From Fibrobacter sp. UWH4 (GTDB lineage: Bacteria; Fibrobacterota; Fibrobacteria; Fibrobacterales; Fibrobacteraceae): a DNA stretch of 64,000 bases. Location of the stretch: assembly GCF_900142475.1 (NCBI RefSeq), contig NZ_FRAY01000007.1:62001-126000 (forward strand), read 5' to 3'. A model generated the notes under the pieces. The model worked only from the letters and a program-made list of their open reading frames with translations. It ran no database searches and had not been told where the DNA came from. Below are positions 1-8,159 of this stretch, piece by piece. Made by a program: the position numbers and the translations under genes. Within the stretch, counting starts at the first letter, position 1; every line of letters begins with the position of its first letter.

Positions 1-1
1 C

Positions 2-1141
2 CTTTCCATCATCAAGATCGTTTTCAAGCGCGACCTTTCGACAATTATCATCTTCTTTTACCTGATGCTGTTCATGCTCGGTATGCTGATGCTTTCTTTC
101 GGAAAAGAAATGTTCGTTCCCCTTGCATTCGATTCAGGTGGCGTGACGACAGGGCCGATTACTGTACCCTTCATCATGGCACTCGGCGTCGGTGTGGCAG
201 GGGCCATTGGCGGCAAGAACGCGAACGAGAACAGCTTCGGCCTGATTGCACTCTGCTCGGTGGGTCCAATTATCGCCCTCATGGGACTCGTGATTTTTTC
301 GAAAGGCGACCTGAGTTACCAACTTACGGAATCGGCCTACTCTATTGATGCAAGCCTCGGTCTGAATTTTCTGCCCACCATCATCGGAATCGCCAAGGAA
401 GTTGTCATCGCCCTCGGTCTTATCGTGATTTTCTTTATGCTCCTACAGCTGACCGTTCTTCGGCTTTCGTGGAGCAAGCTCATCCCGATGGCATTCGGCA
501 TCGTTTACACGTTCGTAGGGTTGGTGGTTTTCTTGACGGCCGTCGCCGTCGGGTTTATGCCAATCGGTTTCGAACTGGGCAAGCAGCTGAGTGCCATGCC
601 AAAGGCACTCGTAATAGCAGGATTTGTTCTCGGAATGGTGGTGGTGCTCGCGGAACCGGCCGTACACGTGCTCAACAAGCAAGTCGAAGAGATTACGGGA
701 GGCCTCGTGACCAAGCGTTCGATGCTAATCGCCCTCTCGGTCGGTGTAGGGCTTTCTATCGGGCTCTCGATGATCCGCATCATTGTCGGCTTCCCCATTA
801 TCTACTACCTAATTCCCGGCTACTTTATTTCTCTCGGACTTTCGTTCTTTGTGCCGAAACTTTATACGGCAATCGCATTTGACTCCGGTGGCGTGGCGAG
901 CGGCCCGTTGACCTCCAGTTTCATTCTGCCACTAGCCATTGGCGCTTGTGCAGGCCTCCGCGACGGTGGCGATTCCATTTTGAACTACGCTTTCGGCATT
1001 GTCGCGATGGTCGCGATGACACCATTGATTACCATCCAGGTACTCGGTTTCAGGGCCACCGTTTCAACGGCACTCCGTAACCGCATGATGATGCGTCGCA
1101 TCCAGGATGCCGACGACGAACAGATTATCGACTTTATGTAG
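2..1141 (+). CDS. DUF1538 family integral membrane protein (5' end outside window)
   Basis: The reading frame is open to the left edge, so the N-terminus is missing. The visible 380 residues are almost all hydrophobic membrane segments. The motif AFDSGGVxxGPxT occurs twice, near bases 126-165 and 876-915, so the protein is an internal duplication, as is known for DUF1538 (PF07556). The family's function is unknown; the conserved Ser/Gly-rich motif inside membrane segments suggests a transporter or channel, which is inference. Two P-II-like genes follow at once (8 bases, then a 4-base overlap), so membrane protein and regulators are probably made together. The family is clear; the substrate is not. 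Confidence 0.85.
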   Translation, partial: LSIIKIVFKRDLSTIIIFFYLMLFMLGMLMLSFGKEMFVPLAFDSGGVTTGPITVPFIMALGVGVAGAIGGKNANENSFGLIALCSVGPIIALMGLVIFSKGDLSYQLTESAYSIDASLGLNFLPTIIGIAKEVVIALGLIVIFFMLLQLTVLRLSWSKLIPMAFGIVYTFVGLVVFLTAVAVGFMPIGFELGKQLSAMPKALVIAGFVLGMVVVLAEPAVHVLNKQVEEITGGLVTKRSMLIALSVGVGLSIGLSMIRIIVGFPIIYYLIPGYFISLGLSFFVPKLYTAIAFDSGGVASGPLTSSFILPLAIGACAGLRDGGDSILNYAFGIVAMVAMTPLITIQVLGFRATVSTALRNRMMMRRIQDADDEQIIDFM

Positions 1142-1149
1142 GGGGCGCT

Positions 1150-1563
1150 GTGGAAATCGATAAAAAAATCCGGAACAGAATCGTGCGCGGCACCCGAGCC
1201 AAAGTCTCGATGAACCGTCTCAAGATTTTGATTACGGTGGTGAGTCGTGCCAAGGCGGATTTTTACATGGACCACATCCAGTCCTTTGGCGTGAACATGC
1301 AGATGGTGCTGTTCGGGCAAGGGACAGCCCCCCGCGAAATTGCAACGGCAATGGGCCTTGCGGATTCCGACCGCGCCGTCATCATCAGCATCATCGGCGA
1401 AAACCAGCTTGCCGCGGCACTCGACAGCCTAGCCGAAAAGTTCAACACCATCGTGGGCGGCAAGGGCATCGCCTACACCATCCCCATGGCAAGTGTTATC
1501 GGCAAGTCCATTTTCAACTTTTTAAGCGACAACCGCGACGCGGTACGGAGAAATGAAAAATGA
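1150..1563 (+). CDS. P-II-like regulatory protein, first of a pair
   Basis: 137 residues with a GTG start 8 bases after the DUF1538 stop. After a ~20-residue basic N-terminal tail, the protein has a ferredoxin-like P-II pattern: beta strand LKILITVV, a middle helix, and a C-terminal GGKGIAYTIPMASVIG resembling the GxGxxFxxPVxxxxG end of GlnB/GlnK-type proteins. The long T-loop with the uridylylated Tyr seen in classical GlnB is not visible. P-II proteins are trimers that bind nucleotides and control partner proteins, often membrane transporters. The coupling here suggests control of the DUF1538 protein (inference). Its last 4 bases overlap the next start. Confidence 0.75.
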   Translation: MEIDKKIRNRIVRGTRAKVSMNRLKILITVVSRAKADFYMDHIQSFGVNMQMVLFGQGTAPREIATAMGLADSDRAVIISIIGENQLAAALDSLAEKFNTIVGGKGIAYTIPMASVIGKSIFNFLSDNRDAVRRNEK

Positions 1564-1967
1564 GCGGATTCAATCACGAAGTCATCTTTTGTATTGTAAA
1601 TACCGGATTCTCTGAAACCGTGATGGATGCGGCCAAAGACGCCGGAGCCCGCGGCGGTACGATCCTGAACGCCCGCGGTACGGCAAACAAGGAAGCCGAA
1701 TCGTTTTTCCATATCGCCATCCAGCCCGAAAAGGAAATCGTGATGATCCTGGTCGACGCGAAAATCAAGGACGCCGTGCTGCACGCCCTTTACCAGAAGG
1801 CGGGGCTTGACACCATGGGCCAGGGAATCGCCTTTTCGCTCCCCGTAGACAACGTGGTAGGCCTTACCCCGTGGAAGGCCGAAATCAAGGCTGCCGAAGC
1901 CGCCGCTGAAAAAGCTGCAGAAAAAGCGGAAAGCGCCATCGAAAACGCCGAAAAAAAGGCAAACTAA
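1560..1967 (+). CDS. P-II-like regulatory protein, second of a pair
   Basis: 135 residues; its ATG overlaps the previous stop as ATGA, which implies translational coupling. The P-II-like core is clear: VIFCIVNTGFSETVMDAA, the GARGGTILNARGT segment common in P-II-related proteins that lack a classical T-loop, and GQGIAFSLPVDNVVG at the end of the fold. A ~30-residue Ala/Glu/Lys tail follows and looks like a helix. The pair differs in sequence, so a heteromeric sensor or two separate signals are both possible. It ends 14 bases from the convergent regulator gene. Confidence 0.8.
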   Translation: MSGFNHEVIFCIVNTGFSETVMDAAKDAGARGGTILNARGTANKEAESFFHIAIQPEKEIVMILVDAKIKDAVLHALYQKAGLDTMGQGIAFSLPVDNVVGLTPWKAEIKAAEAAAEKAAEKAESAIENAEKKAN

Positions 1968-1980
1968 AATCTACTTGTTT

Positions 1981-3510
1981 CTACTTGCCGAAAGCGGACA
2001 AGTCGATACCAAGCTGATTTATTTTATACGTAAGAATGCGCGGAGTCGTCGAAAGACTGCGCGCCGCAGCGGCTACCTTACCCTTGCTACTCTTGAGGGC
2101 ATCGCAGATAATGTCTTTCTCGTAGGCCTCCACCATACGCTTCAAGTTTCCGTTCACGGGAGTGCCGCTGGTTTCGGCGGTCTGCAGCGTGGTCGGGAAA
2201 TGGTGCGGGTAGATGACGTCTTCGTCGGCAACGAGGACGGCTCGCTCAATTCCGTTTTCGAGTTCGCGCACGTTTCCGGGCCACGGGTAACTCATGAGCA
2301 TGTTGATGGTGGTGCGGGCAAGGCGGCGGACATTTTTGCCCACGATACGGCAGTAATGTTCGACAAAATGGTCCGCCAGAAGCACGATGTCCGTCTTGCG
2401 GTTACGCAATGGCGGCACATAAATCGGGAAGATGTGCAGCTGGTAATAGAGGTCTTCGCGGAAGGTTCCTTCTTCGACCATCTGCTGCAGGTTCTTGGTG
2501 GTGGCCGCAATCACGCGCACATTCACCTTTTTAGAAATGCGGGCGCCAATGCGTTCCACTTCGCCGTTCTGCAACAGGCGCAGAAGTTTCACCTGAAGGT
2601 TTGGCGAAAGCTCGCCCACTTCGTCAAGGAACAGCGTGCCGCCCTCGGCCTGTTCTACGCGGCCGGGCGTCTCGGCGAACACACCCACGAGGGCACCGCG
2701 CACGCTGCCGAACAATTCGCGGTCAAGTACCGATTCCGGCATGGAGGCGCAATGGACGCGGACGAACGGGCCCATGTTGCGGTCGGAACGGTAATGGATA
2801 GCTTCGGCTACGAGTCCCTTGCCCGTGCCCACCTCGCCCACGATGAGCGCGGGTAGGGGGCTCTTTGAAACCTGGTCAATCTGCGCGTACACGCGCTGCA
2901 TCTCGCTCGAACGCCCGATAATGTTATCGGGCTGGAAACGGTCCTTGAGTTCCAATGTCAAGCGTTCGTTTTCAGCCTTCAGGAGTTCATTTTCTTCGCG
3001 GGCCTCGCGACGGAGCTTCACGGCAGCCGCAAGCATCTGCGCGATGATTTCTAGCAGGCGGAGTTTTTCGGGAAGTTCTTCTTCCACCGGATTCTGCACG
3101 TCGGCACTGAAGGCGCCAATCACCTGGTGCTCCATAATCACGGGAACACAGAGGAACGCCTTGTCTTCCGTCTTGCCGCGCCCCGTGCGGTCGAGGAAGT
3201 CCGGGTCCTTCGCGACGGAAGGGATAATAATCGGCTTGCCCGTTTCCACCACGCGGCCGGTAATGCCCTCGCCCACCTTGTAGCGGCCCTTGCGCGCCTG
3301 GCGACTACTCAAGCCTTCCGCGATTTCAATGGAGATTTCACCGGTGTGGCGGTTGTACAGCGTAAGCGTCGCATGCTCCACGCCCATCGTGGATTCCACC
3401 ACTTCCAGAATCGGGTGCGCGACGCTCTCGAAATCGAGCGTCTGGTTCAAAATGGAACTAATCTTGTAGAGCAGCTCCAGTTCCTGGATTTTGGATTGCG
3501 ACGTGGGCAT
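1981..3510 (-). CDS. GAF-AAA+-Fis transcriptional regulator of the NifA type, with degenerate GAFTGA loop
   Basis: 509 residues. A GAF sensor domain (about 15-165) is followed by a charged helix that is probably a coiled coil (165-190), an AAA+ domain (about 195-430) and a Fis-like helix-turn-helix (about 465-505). Walker A is GEVGTGKG (225-232) and Walker B is GGTLFLDE (290-297). The loop that contacts sigma-54, normally GAFTGA, reads GALVGV (272-277), so the key Phe and Thr are missing. Family members with such changes often do not activate sigma-54 and instead act with the main sigma factor or repress; that is inference here. It converges on the P-II-like genes and has 12 bases between its start and the acyltransferase stop. 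Confidence 0.9.
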   Translation of the reverse strand: MPTSQSKIQELELLYKISSILNQTLDFESVAHPILEVVESTMGVEHATLTLYNRHTGEISIEIAEGLSSRQARKGRYKVGEGITGRVVETGKPIIIPSVAKDPDFLDRTGRGKTEDKAFLCVPVIMEHQVIGAFSADVQNPVEEELPEKLRLLEIIAQMLAAAVKLRREAREENELLKAENERLTLELKDRFQPDNIIGRSSEMQRVYAQIDQVSKSPLPALIVGEVGTGKGLVAEAIHYRSDRNMGPFVRVHCASMPESVLDRELFGSVRGALVGVFAETPGRVEQAEGGTLFLDEVGELSPNLQVKLLRLLQNGEVERIGARISKKVNVRVIAATTKNLQQMVEEGTFREDLYYQLHIFPIYVPPLRNRKTDIVLLADHFVEHYCRIVGKNVRRLARTTINMLMSYPWPGNVRELENGIERAVLVADEDVIYPHHFPTTLQTAETSGTPVNGNLKRMVEAYEKDIICDALKSSKGKVAAAARSLSTTPRILTYKINQLGIDLSAFGK

Positions 3511-3522
3511 AGGAAAAATATA

Positions 3523-4563
3523 CTATGGAACGATCCTTCTTACAACAGGAATTTTCCTGAGGCACCATGTAAATGCAATAATCACCGGAATCATCACAAG
3601 CGGAGCGCCCAGGCGATACACGAGCGAGTTCCTGTCGATTTCGGGAATCCTTGTCGCTGCATCGAGCAAGATAAACTGCAAGAGGTATATCTCGAAGGCG
3701 TACCGTCCAACGACCTTGACAAAGTTTGCAAGACGTTCCTGTTCCATCACCCAACGACCGGCATCCTTCAAGAAAACGAATACGCTTGTCGCATACAGCA
3801 CCGACGGAACATTTTCGTATCCCTTGAACGTCCCGACAACATAGCCCGCTTTATGCGACAAATGATAAGTACCGACAACATGCAACGCAAGGCCAATCAA
3901 ACCCGCAGTATGGATTAGCGCCTTGTGCCACCTTTTGAATTCATAGTTGTGCAACAACCATCCTAACAGCGGCCATATCAAAAATCCGGCCAATGCAGAA
4001 ACACTGAACATGACATTCAAATCCGAATTGAAAACTTTTTTCAAGAAGGGTAGAAAGATATTGAATACAAAAGCCGCAATGACCAGGTAGGAGAACACAA
4101 GCCTCCTCTTGCTTTTTTCTACGGCCGCATAGAGAGGCATACACAGGTACAAAATGAACAAAGAATAAAAGAACCAGTAGATGCTGACGAAACCGTTGCC
4201 CGTTAGCCCCTGGTACACCGACTTGATCGAGATATTCGACCACAAGCGTTTTCCGGTATAAAGATCTATCGCCAGCGCGACCAGGCTCCAGACCAAGAAA
4301 GGCAACATAGTCTTCATGAAACGCCTCGCAAAGAAACGTTTCATAGAATACCTGTCAAAAAAATCCATAAGCGTAATCCCGCTGACCATAAAGAACAGCG
4401 GGACCGCAAAATAGAATACGCATTCAATGATATTTGCCGAGAACCAATAATCTTCTTTCCCGGAATAAAACCAGAAGCAGTTGTTCGTATGCAGAGTCAA
4501 CACCGCGAATGCGGATACCACGATAACGAACGTGATATAGTCAGTCGACTTCCGCGCTTCCAC
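3523..4563 (-). CDS. membrane acyltransferase, family 3 (OafA/WecH-like)
   Basis: 346 residues with about ten hydrophobic segments. The N-terminus resembles the acyltransferase-3 family (PF01757): the first helix carries LTLHTNNCFWF, and VPLFFMVSGITLMDFF matches the conserved second-helix segment (FFxxSG). Such proteins move acetyl or other acyl groups onto exported sugars, lipids or peptides. Substrate cannot be read from sequence. It starts 4 bases after the YqeY gene, so the two may share a transcript although no functional link is evident. Confidence 0.8.
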   Translation of the reverse strand: MEARKSTDYITFVIVVSAFAVLTLHTNNCFWFYSGKEDYWFSANIIECVFYFAVPLFFMVSGITLMDFFDRYSMKRFFARRFMKTMLPFLVWSLVALAIDLYTGKRLWSNISIKSVYQGLTGNGFVSIYWFFYSLFILYLCMPLYAAVEKSKRRLVFSYLVIAAFVFNIFLPFLKKVFNSDLNVMFSVSALAGFLIWPLLGWLLHNYEFKRWHKALIHTAGLIGLALHVVGTYHLSHKAGYVVGTFKGYENVPSVLYATSVFVFLKDAGRWVMEQERLANFVKVVGRYAFEIYLLQFILLDAATRIPEIDRNSLVYRLGAPLVMIPVIIAFTWCLRKIPVVRRIVP

Positions 4564-4567
4564 GAGA

Positions 4568-5038
4568 CTACTTAAGAGCTTCCTGCACCAGGGCAGATGC
4601 GCGCTTGGCGTCGAAACGGCCCTTGACCTTCGGGGAGAGTTCCTTCATGACCTTGCCCATGTCCTTGGGGCTAGAGGCTCCGGTCGCGGCCTTGATTTCT
4701 GCAATGAGGGCCTTGACTTCGTCCTCGGTCATCTCGGCGGGCATGTACTTGCGGTACAGGGCGATGGTCGCTTCTTCGGCAGGAATCTTGTCCATGAAGC
4801 CACCCTTCGTGAGGATGTCGATTGCTTCCTGCTTCTGTTTCACGCTACGGGCAAGAACGTCGACGCACATTTCGTCGGTGATCGTCTCTTCGATCTGGGC
4901 CGGAGTGGCACCGTTCTTCATGGCTTCGTTCTTGATGTCGGAATGGAGGGTACGGAGCGTTCCGAGAGTCTCGGAATCGTGCGCCTTCATGGCGGCCTTG
5001 ATGTCGTCTTTAATCTTAGTCAGCAATGCACTGCTCAT
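4568..5038 (-). CDS. GatB/YqeY domain protein
   Basis: 156 residues, the usual length for the stand-alone YqeY family. Recognisable features are the N-terminal KIKDDIKAAMKAHD, the segment LRTLHSDIKNEAMKNG and the C-terminal MGKVMKELSPKVKGRFDAKRAS. The domain is homologous to the tRNA-binding tail of GatB; the stand-alone protein's role is not well settled. Its neighbour upstream is rpsU, a frequent pairing in bacteria. A strong hairpin at 5091-5130 lies between them and probably separates their transcripts. Confidence 0.92.
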   Translation of the reverse strand: MSSALLTKIKDDIKAAMKAHDSETLGTLRTLHSDIKNEAMKNGATPAQIEETITDEMCVDVLARSVKQKQEAIDILTKGGFMDKIPAEEATIALYRKYMPAEMTEDEVKALIAEIKAATGASSPKDMGKVMKELSPKVKGRFDAKRASALVQEALK

Positions 5039-5090
5039 GTTTTACCCCTGGCGGATTACGCCCCGCTCCCGGCAATAAGGTTTAAACTCT

Positions 5091-5130
5091 AAAAACACGC
5101 AACGAGCCACCGGTCATAGACCGACGACTC
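5091..5130 (-). terminator. probable terminator downstream of rpsU
   Basis: On the minus strand a 12-pair stem (5119-5130 with 5104-5115, three G-U pairs, 3-base loop) is followed within a few bases by a run of five T. It sits between rpsU and the YqeY gene, about 80 bases after the rpsU stop. Confidence 0.55.
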
Positions 5131-5210
5131 ATTACAACACAAGGCTAGAAACGATGTCCTAGAAAGCCTTGGCGATTCCACTACGGCAAACTGGCTCAGC
5201 CAGTCGACGA

Positions 5211-5420
5211 CTAGTAGAGACGCTTGCGGTTCTGGTCAGCGATTTCCTTCAGGCGCTTGCGACGGGCAGCAGTTTCGATGCGCTTCTTTTCTTCAGAAGG
5301 CTTTTCGAAGCGCTGACGCTTCTTGACATCGGAAATGATGCCGTTCTTTTCGCAAGACTTGGTGAAACGCTTGAGAGCGCGTTCGAAAGGTTCGTTGGAC
5401 TTAACAATTACGCCGATCAC
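5211..5420 (-). CDS. rpsU: 30S ribosomal protein S21 (bS21)
   Basis: 69 residues starting GTG, placed 6 bases after an AAAGGA ribosome-binding site. The protein begins MIGVIVKSNEPFERALKRF, typical of S21, and ends in a long Arg/Lys-rich helix. S21 joins the small subunit late and contacts the region near the anti-Shine-Dalgarno end of 16S rRNA. The GTG start and terminator-like hairpin beyond the gene suggest a short independent transcript. Confidence 0.95.
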   Translation of the reverse strand: MIGVIVKSNEPFERALKRFTKSCEKNGIISDVKKRQRFEKPSEEKKRIETAARRKRLKEIADQNRKRLY

Positions 5421-5631
5421 GATTATCCTTTGGTTAAATTAGAAATTCGTTTTTGGATAGCCAAATATATCTAATTGTACGAATTTCGTCAAGGGTATAA
5501 AAAAACGTCCGTTTTTAAGCATTTTTTTTACATTTTTTTCATCATAACTTGCGGATTATCAAAGACTTATGTATATTTTTTATTGAAAAAGTTTAAGTCC
5601 TCGGTTTTTTCAAAAAAAATTGGAGAATTGG

Positions 5632-6459
5632 ATGAAAAAGTCAATCATTTCGCTCGCTGCCATCGCACTTGCCGGCTCCATGCTAGTCGCATGCAATGAC
5701 GAAGAAGAACTCGTTCCGCAGATGCAACCGGCCAAGCCGGCCGCCCAGGCACCTGCCCCCAAGGCCGAGGAACAGCCGAAGGCCGAAGAACCGGAACTCG
5801 TGCCCCTCCAGTCCCTCTCCGCAAACACCAAGGCTGACGAAGCAGCCGAAGACGCCCAGAAAAAGGCTCCCGCACCGACCGGCAGCGTGCAGCAGCTTGA
5901 CAAGGGCGACTTTGTCATCCAGGTCAGCATCCAGTCTTCCAAGAAGGCCGCCGATGGCATCGTGAAGAAGCTCGCCGAAAGCAACGTGAAGGCTTACATC
6001 GCCGAAGTGGAAAACCCGGGCGAACTCGAAGGCACCTACTACCGCATCCGCGTCGGCTATTTCGAATCGAGCGCCAACGCCCAGGAATACGGCAAGCAGG
6101 TTCTTTCTCCGCTCAACTACGCCTGGTGGGTGGACATGAGCAAGAACGACGACGTAGGTAACCCCGGCGGAGATGAAGATTACTCCAACTACTCCAACAA
6201 TTCTTACTCCGAGCCGACTCCCGCACCGGAACCTGAACCGGCCCCCGCACCTGAGCCTGAACCGGCACCCGCACCGGCACCGGAACCCGCTCCCGCACCC
6301 GAGCCCGCACCGGCTCCTGCACCGGCACCGGAACCCGCTCCCGCACCCGAGCCCGCACCGGCTCCTGCACCGGCACCGGAACCCGCTCCTGCATCCGAGC
6401 CCGCCCAACAGGCTCCCGCAGCCCCGGCACCGGCCGACAATTTCGACGACTGGGAATAA
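5632..6459 (+). CDS. SPOR-domain lipoprotein with proline/alanine/glutamate-rich tail
   Basis: 276 residues from ATG 5632, which follows GGAG by 6 bases; an upstream in-frame TTG overlaps that ribosome-binding site and is rejected. The signal peptide ends with lipobox LVAC, so the protein should be lipid-anchored. After an Ala/Pro/Glu-rich spacer, residues ~85-170 form a SPOR-like domain (FVIQVSIQSSKKAADGIVKKL ... YYRIRVGYF ... AQEYGKQ). SPOR domains bind peptidoglycan stripped of stem peptides at division sites. The rest is a PAPEPAPAP-type repeat encoded by a tandem DNA repeat, which could span the periplasm. It stands alone between AT-rich promoter DNA and a strong terminator. Confidence 0.85.
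   Translation: MKKSIISLAAIALAGSMLVACNDEEELVPQMQPAKPAAQAPAPKAEEQPKAEEPELVPLQSLSANTKADEAAEDAQKKAPAPTGSVQQLDKGDFVIQVSIQSSKKAADGIVKKLAESNVKAYIAEVENPGELEGTYYRIRVGYFESSANAQEYGKQVLSPLNYAWWVDMSKNDDVGNPGGDEDYSNYSNNSYSEPTPAPEPEPAPAPEPEPAPAPAPEPAPAPEPAPAPAPAPEPAPAPEPAPAPAPAPEPAPASEPAQQAPAAPAPADNFDDWE
6270..6400 (+). repeat. 48-bp coding tandem repeat, about 2.5 copies
   Basis: The sequence CGGAACCCGC recurs at 6281, 6329 and 6377, exactly 48 bases apart, with nearly identical DNA between. Each unit codes for 16 residues of the Pro/Ala/Glu tail. Near identity at the DNA level points to recent expansion. Copy-number change would alter tail length without shifting the frame. Confidence 0.85.
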
Positions 6460-6484
6460 CAAGAGAATTTGTTCTAAATTTCAG

Positions 6485-6516
6485 GAAACACCGGCTCTGT
6501 CGGTGTTTCTTTTTTT
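6485..6516 (+). terminator. intrinsic terminator after the SPOR lipoprotein
   Basis: A perfect 9-pair stem, GAAACACCG with CGGTGTTTC, has a 7-base loop and runs directly into a T tract. It ends the SPOR lipoprotein transcript 30 bases before rimO. Confidence 0.9.
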
Positions 6517-6546
6517 ACGGACGTTTCATTTTCTAAATTTGGCAAT

Positions 6547-7857
6547 ATGCCTACAAAGAAACCCAAAGTTTTTGTCGTTCATCTTGGATGTGCCAAGAAC
6601 CAGGTCGATGCAGAAAACCTGGTCGGAGAAATGCTGCATGCCGGTTTTGCGACTTGCGATACGGCAGCCAAAGCGGATTACATCCTAGTGAACACCTGCG
6701 GTTTTATTGAAGCCGCCAAGGAAGAATCCATCAACGCGATTCTCGCACAAATTAACGGCAAAAAGCCGAAGCAGAAACTGATTGTATCGGGATGCCTTTC
6801 GGGCCGCTACGGCGACGAACTAGTAAAGGAACTGCCCGAAGTCGATTACTGGGTTGGCACCTACAGGCCGGGCGAACTTTTGAAGAAGATGGGCATCGTG
6901 GCACCGCAAACTTGCGATGCAGAGAACTTGCCTCGCATGAACCTGGGCGGATTCAAGCACCACGCCTACCTGAAGATTGCCGAAGGCTGCAACCGCCGCT
7001 GCGCCTACTGCGCCATCCCCCTTATCCGCGGCAAGCAGGTTTCCCGCAGTATCGAAGACATTGTTGCCGAAGCCAAGGAACTCGAAGCGCAGGGCGTCCA
7101 GGAAATCACGCTCATCGCACAAGACACGACTTACTTCGGTCGCGAAAAGGGCAAGAAGGGCGGCACGCTCGCCCAACTTTTACGCGCCATTCTCGACAAC
7201 ACGAACATTCCGTGGATCCGTACGCTCTACTGGTACCCGATGTTCGTGGACGACGAACTATTGGACCTGATGGCAAACGAGCCGCGCCTGGTGAAATACG
7301 TGGACATGCCGATCCAGCACGCCAGCGACAACGTGCTCAAGAACATGAAGCGCAATTACCGCAAGAAGGAACTCGTGGACATTCTGCACAAGATCCGCGA
7401 GCGCATTCCGGGCGTTACGCTGCGCACCACGGTACTTGTGGGTTTCCCCGGCGAAACCCACGAAGACTTTGAAGAACTGATGGAACTTTTGGAAGACATC
7501 AAGTTCGATCACCTGGGCGGATTCGTGTTCAGCCCCGAAGAAGGCACCCCCGTGATGGAAATGGACTTGCCCGCGGTCGACGAGAGCGAGGCCCGCGCAA
7601 GGCTCGATGCCGTCACCGACCTGCAGGAAGAACTTGATGCCGAACACGCCGAAGCGATGATCGGAAAGAAAGTCCGCGTTATTATCGACCAGGTTGCCGA
7701 AGAAAGCGAATACCATTTCTACGGACGCACCGAAGGCAATTCCATGGAAAACGACGACATCGTGAAGGTGATCGAGGGTGACGCCGACGTGGGCGAATTC
7801 CGCGATGCGCTGGTGGTGGACGCCGAGCCGCACGAACTGATTGTGAAGCTGGTGTAG
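6547..7857 (+). CDS. rimO: ribosomal protein S12 methylthiotransferase RimO
   Basis: 436 residues, normal for RimO. The N-terminal MTTase domain starts VFVVHLGCAKNQVDAENLVGE. The radical-SAM motif is C148-x3-C152-x2-C155 within EGCNRRCAYCAIPLIRGK, and a TRAM-like RNA-binding domain closes the protein. RimO adds a methylthio group to the conserved Asp of ribosomal protein S12 using two iron-sulfur clusters. HLGCAKNQVD rather than the MiaB variant, and CAIPLIRGK after the cluster motif, favour RimO over MiaB. It is monocistronic, with terminators on both sides. Confidence 0.95.
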   Translation: MPTKKPKVFVVHLGCAKNQVDAENLVGEMLHAGFATCDTAAKADYILVNTCGFIEAAKEESINAILAQINGKKPKQKLIVSGCLSGRYGDELVKELPEVDYWVGTYRPGELLKKMGIVAPQTCDAENLPRMNLGGFKHHAYLKIAEGCNRRCAYCAIPLIRGKQVSRSIEDIVAEAKELEAQGVQEITLIAQDTTYFGREKGKKGGTLAQLLRAILDNTNIPWIRTLYWYPMFVDDELLDLMANEPRLVKYVDMPIQHASDNVLKNMKRNYRKKELVDILHKIRERIPGVTLRTTVLVGFPGETHEDFEELMELLEDIKFDHLGGFVFSPEEGTPVMEMDLPAVDESEARARLDAVTDLQEELDAEHAEAMIGKKVRVIIDQVAEESEYHFYGRTEGNSMENDDIVKVIEGDADVGEFRDALVVDAEPHELIVKLV

Positions 7858-7866
7858 GATGCGATT

Positions 7867-7928
7867 GTACACAAACCTTCGGTTTGTGTACCTGCCCCTC
7901 GGCTCAGAAATAGGCAAGCTAGCTTGCC
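7867..7928. other. two perfect palindromes after rimO
   Basis: An 11-pair perfect hairpin (7867-7877 with 7881-7891, loop TTC) starts 10 bases after the rimO stop. A 16-base perfect palindrome, GGCAAGCTAGCTTGCC, follows at 7913-7928. The first lacks a T tract, so it may be an RNA 3'-end stabiliser or weak terminator. The second resembles a protein-binding site, but no partner is evident. Confidence 0.5.
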
Positions 7929-7983
7929 CGCTTCATTCGCCTTGCGGGGCAGTCGAACTTGCATTTTCATCTAAATCAAAAAG

Positions 7984-8022
7984 TATAAAAGGAATGCTCC
8001 CTAAGGGAGCATTCCTTTTATA
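7984..8022 (-). terminator. 18-pair hairpin ending the tRNA-Arg transcript
   Basis: A perfect 18-pair stem with loop TAA (7984-8001 with 8005-8022) abuts the tRNA 3' end. On the minus strand the stem is followed closely by a run of five T. The near symmetry means it may also stop transcripts arriving from rimO. Confidence 0.8.
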
Positions 8023-8094
8023 CCCTTGATGCGATTCGAACGCATGACCTTCAACTTCGGAGGCTGACACTCTATCCAACTGAGCTACAAGGGC
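8021..8094 (-). tRNA. tRNA-Arg (anticodon CCG)
   Basis: The minus strand folds as a complete cloverleaf: 7-pair acceptor stem starting GCCCTTG (first pair G-U), D arm GCTCAGTTGGATAGAGT, anticodon stem TCAGC/GTTGA with loop CTCCGAA, and T arm ATGCG-TTCGAAT-CGCAT. The anticodon is CCG, reading the Arg codon CGG. The discriminator base is A. CCA is not encoded and must be added after transcription. Confidence 0.95.
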
Positions 8095-8112
8095 GTGTGG
8101 CGCAAATATAGC

Positions 8113-8139
8113 AAAATGGGCCGGCATAGCCGACCCATT
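8113..8139 (-). terminator. probable terminator after the 8160-9140 gene
   Basis: An 11-pair stem with a single mismatch position (8115-8125 with 8129-8139, loop ATA) lies 20 bases past the stop of the minus-strand gene. It is followed on that strand by a short T run. Confidence 0.6.
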
Positions 8140-8159
8140 CTCTCATTTAAACTCAAACC

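Noticed and set aside
5683..6462. Long minus-strand frame opposite the SPOR lipoprotein
   Set aside because: It is Gly/Arg-rich low complexity produced by the reverse of the Pro/Ala/Glu repeat and has no start signal.
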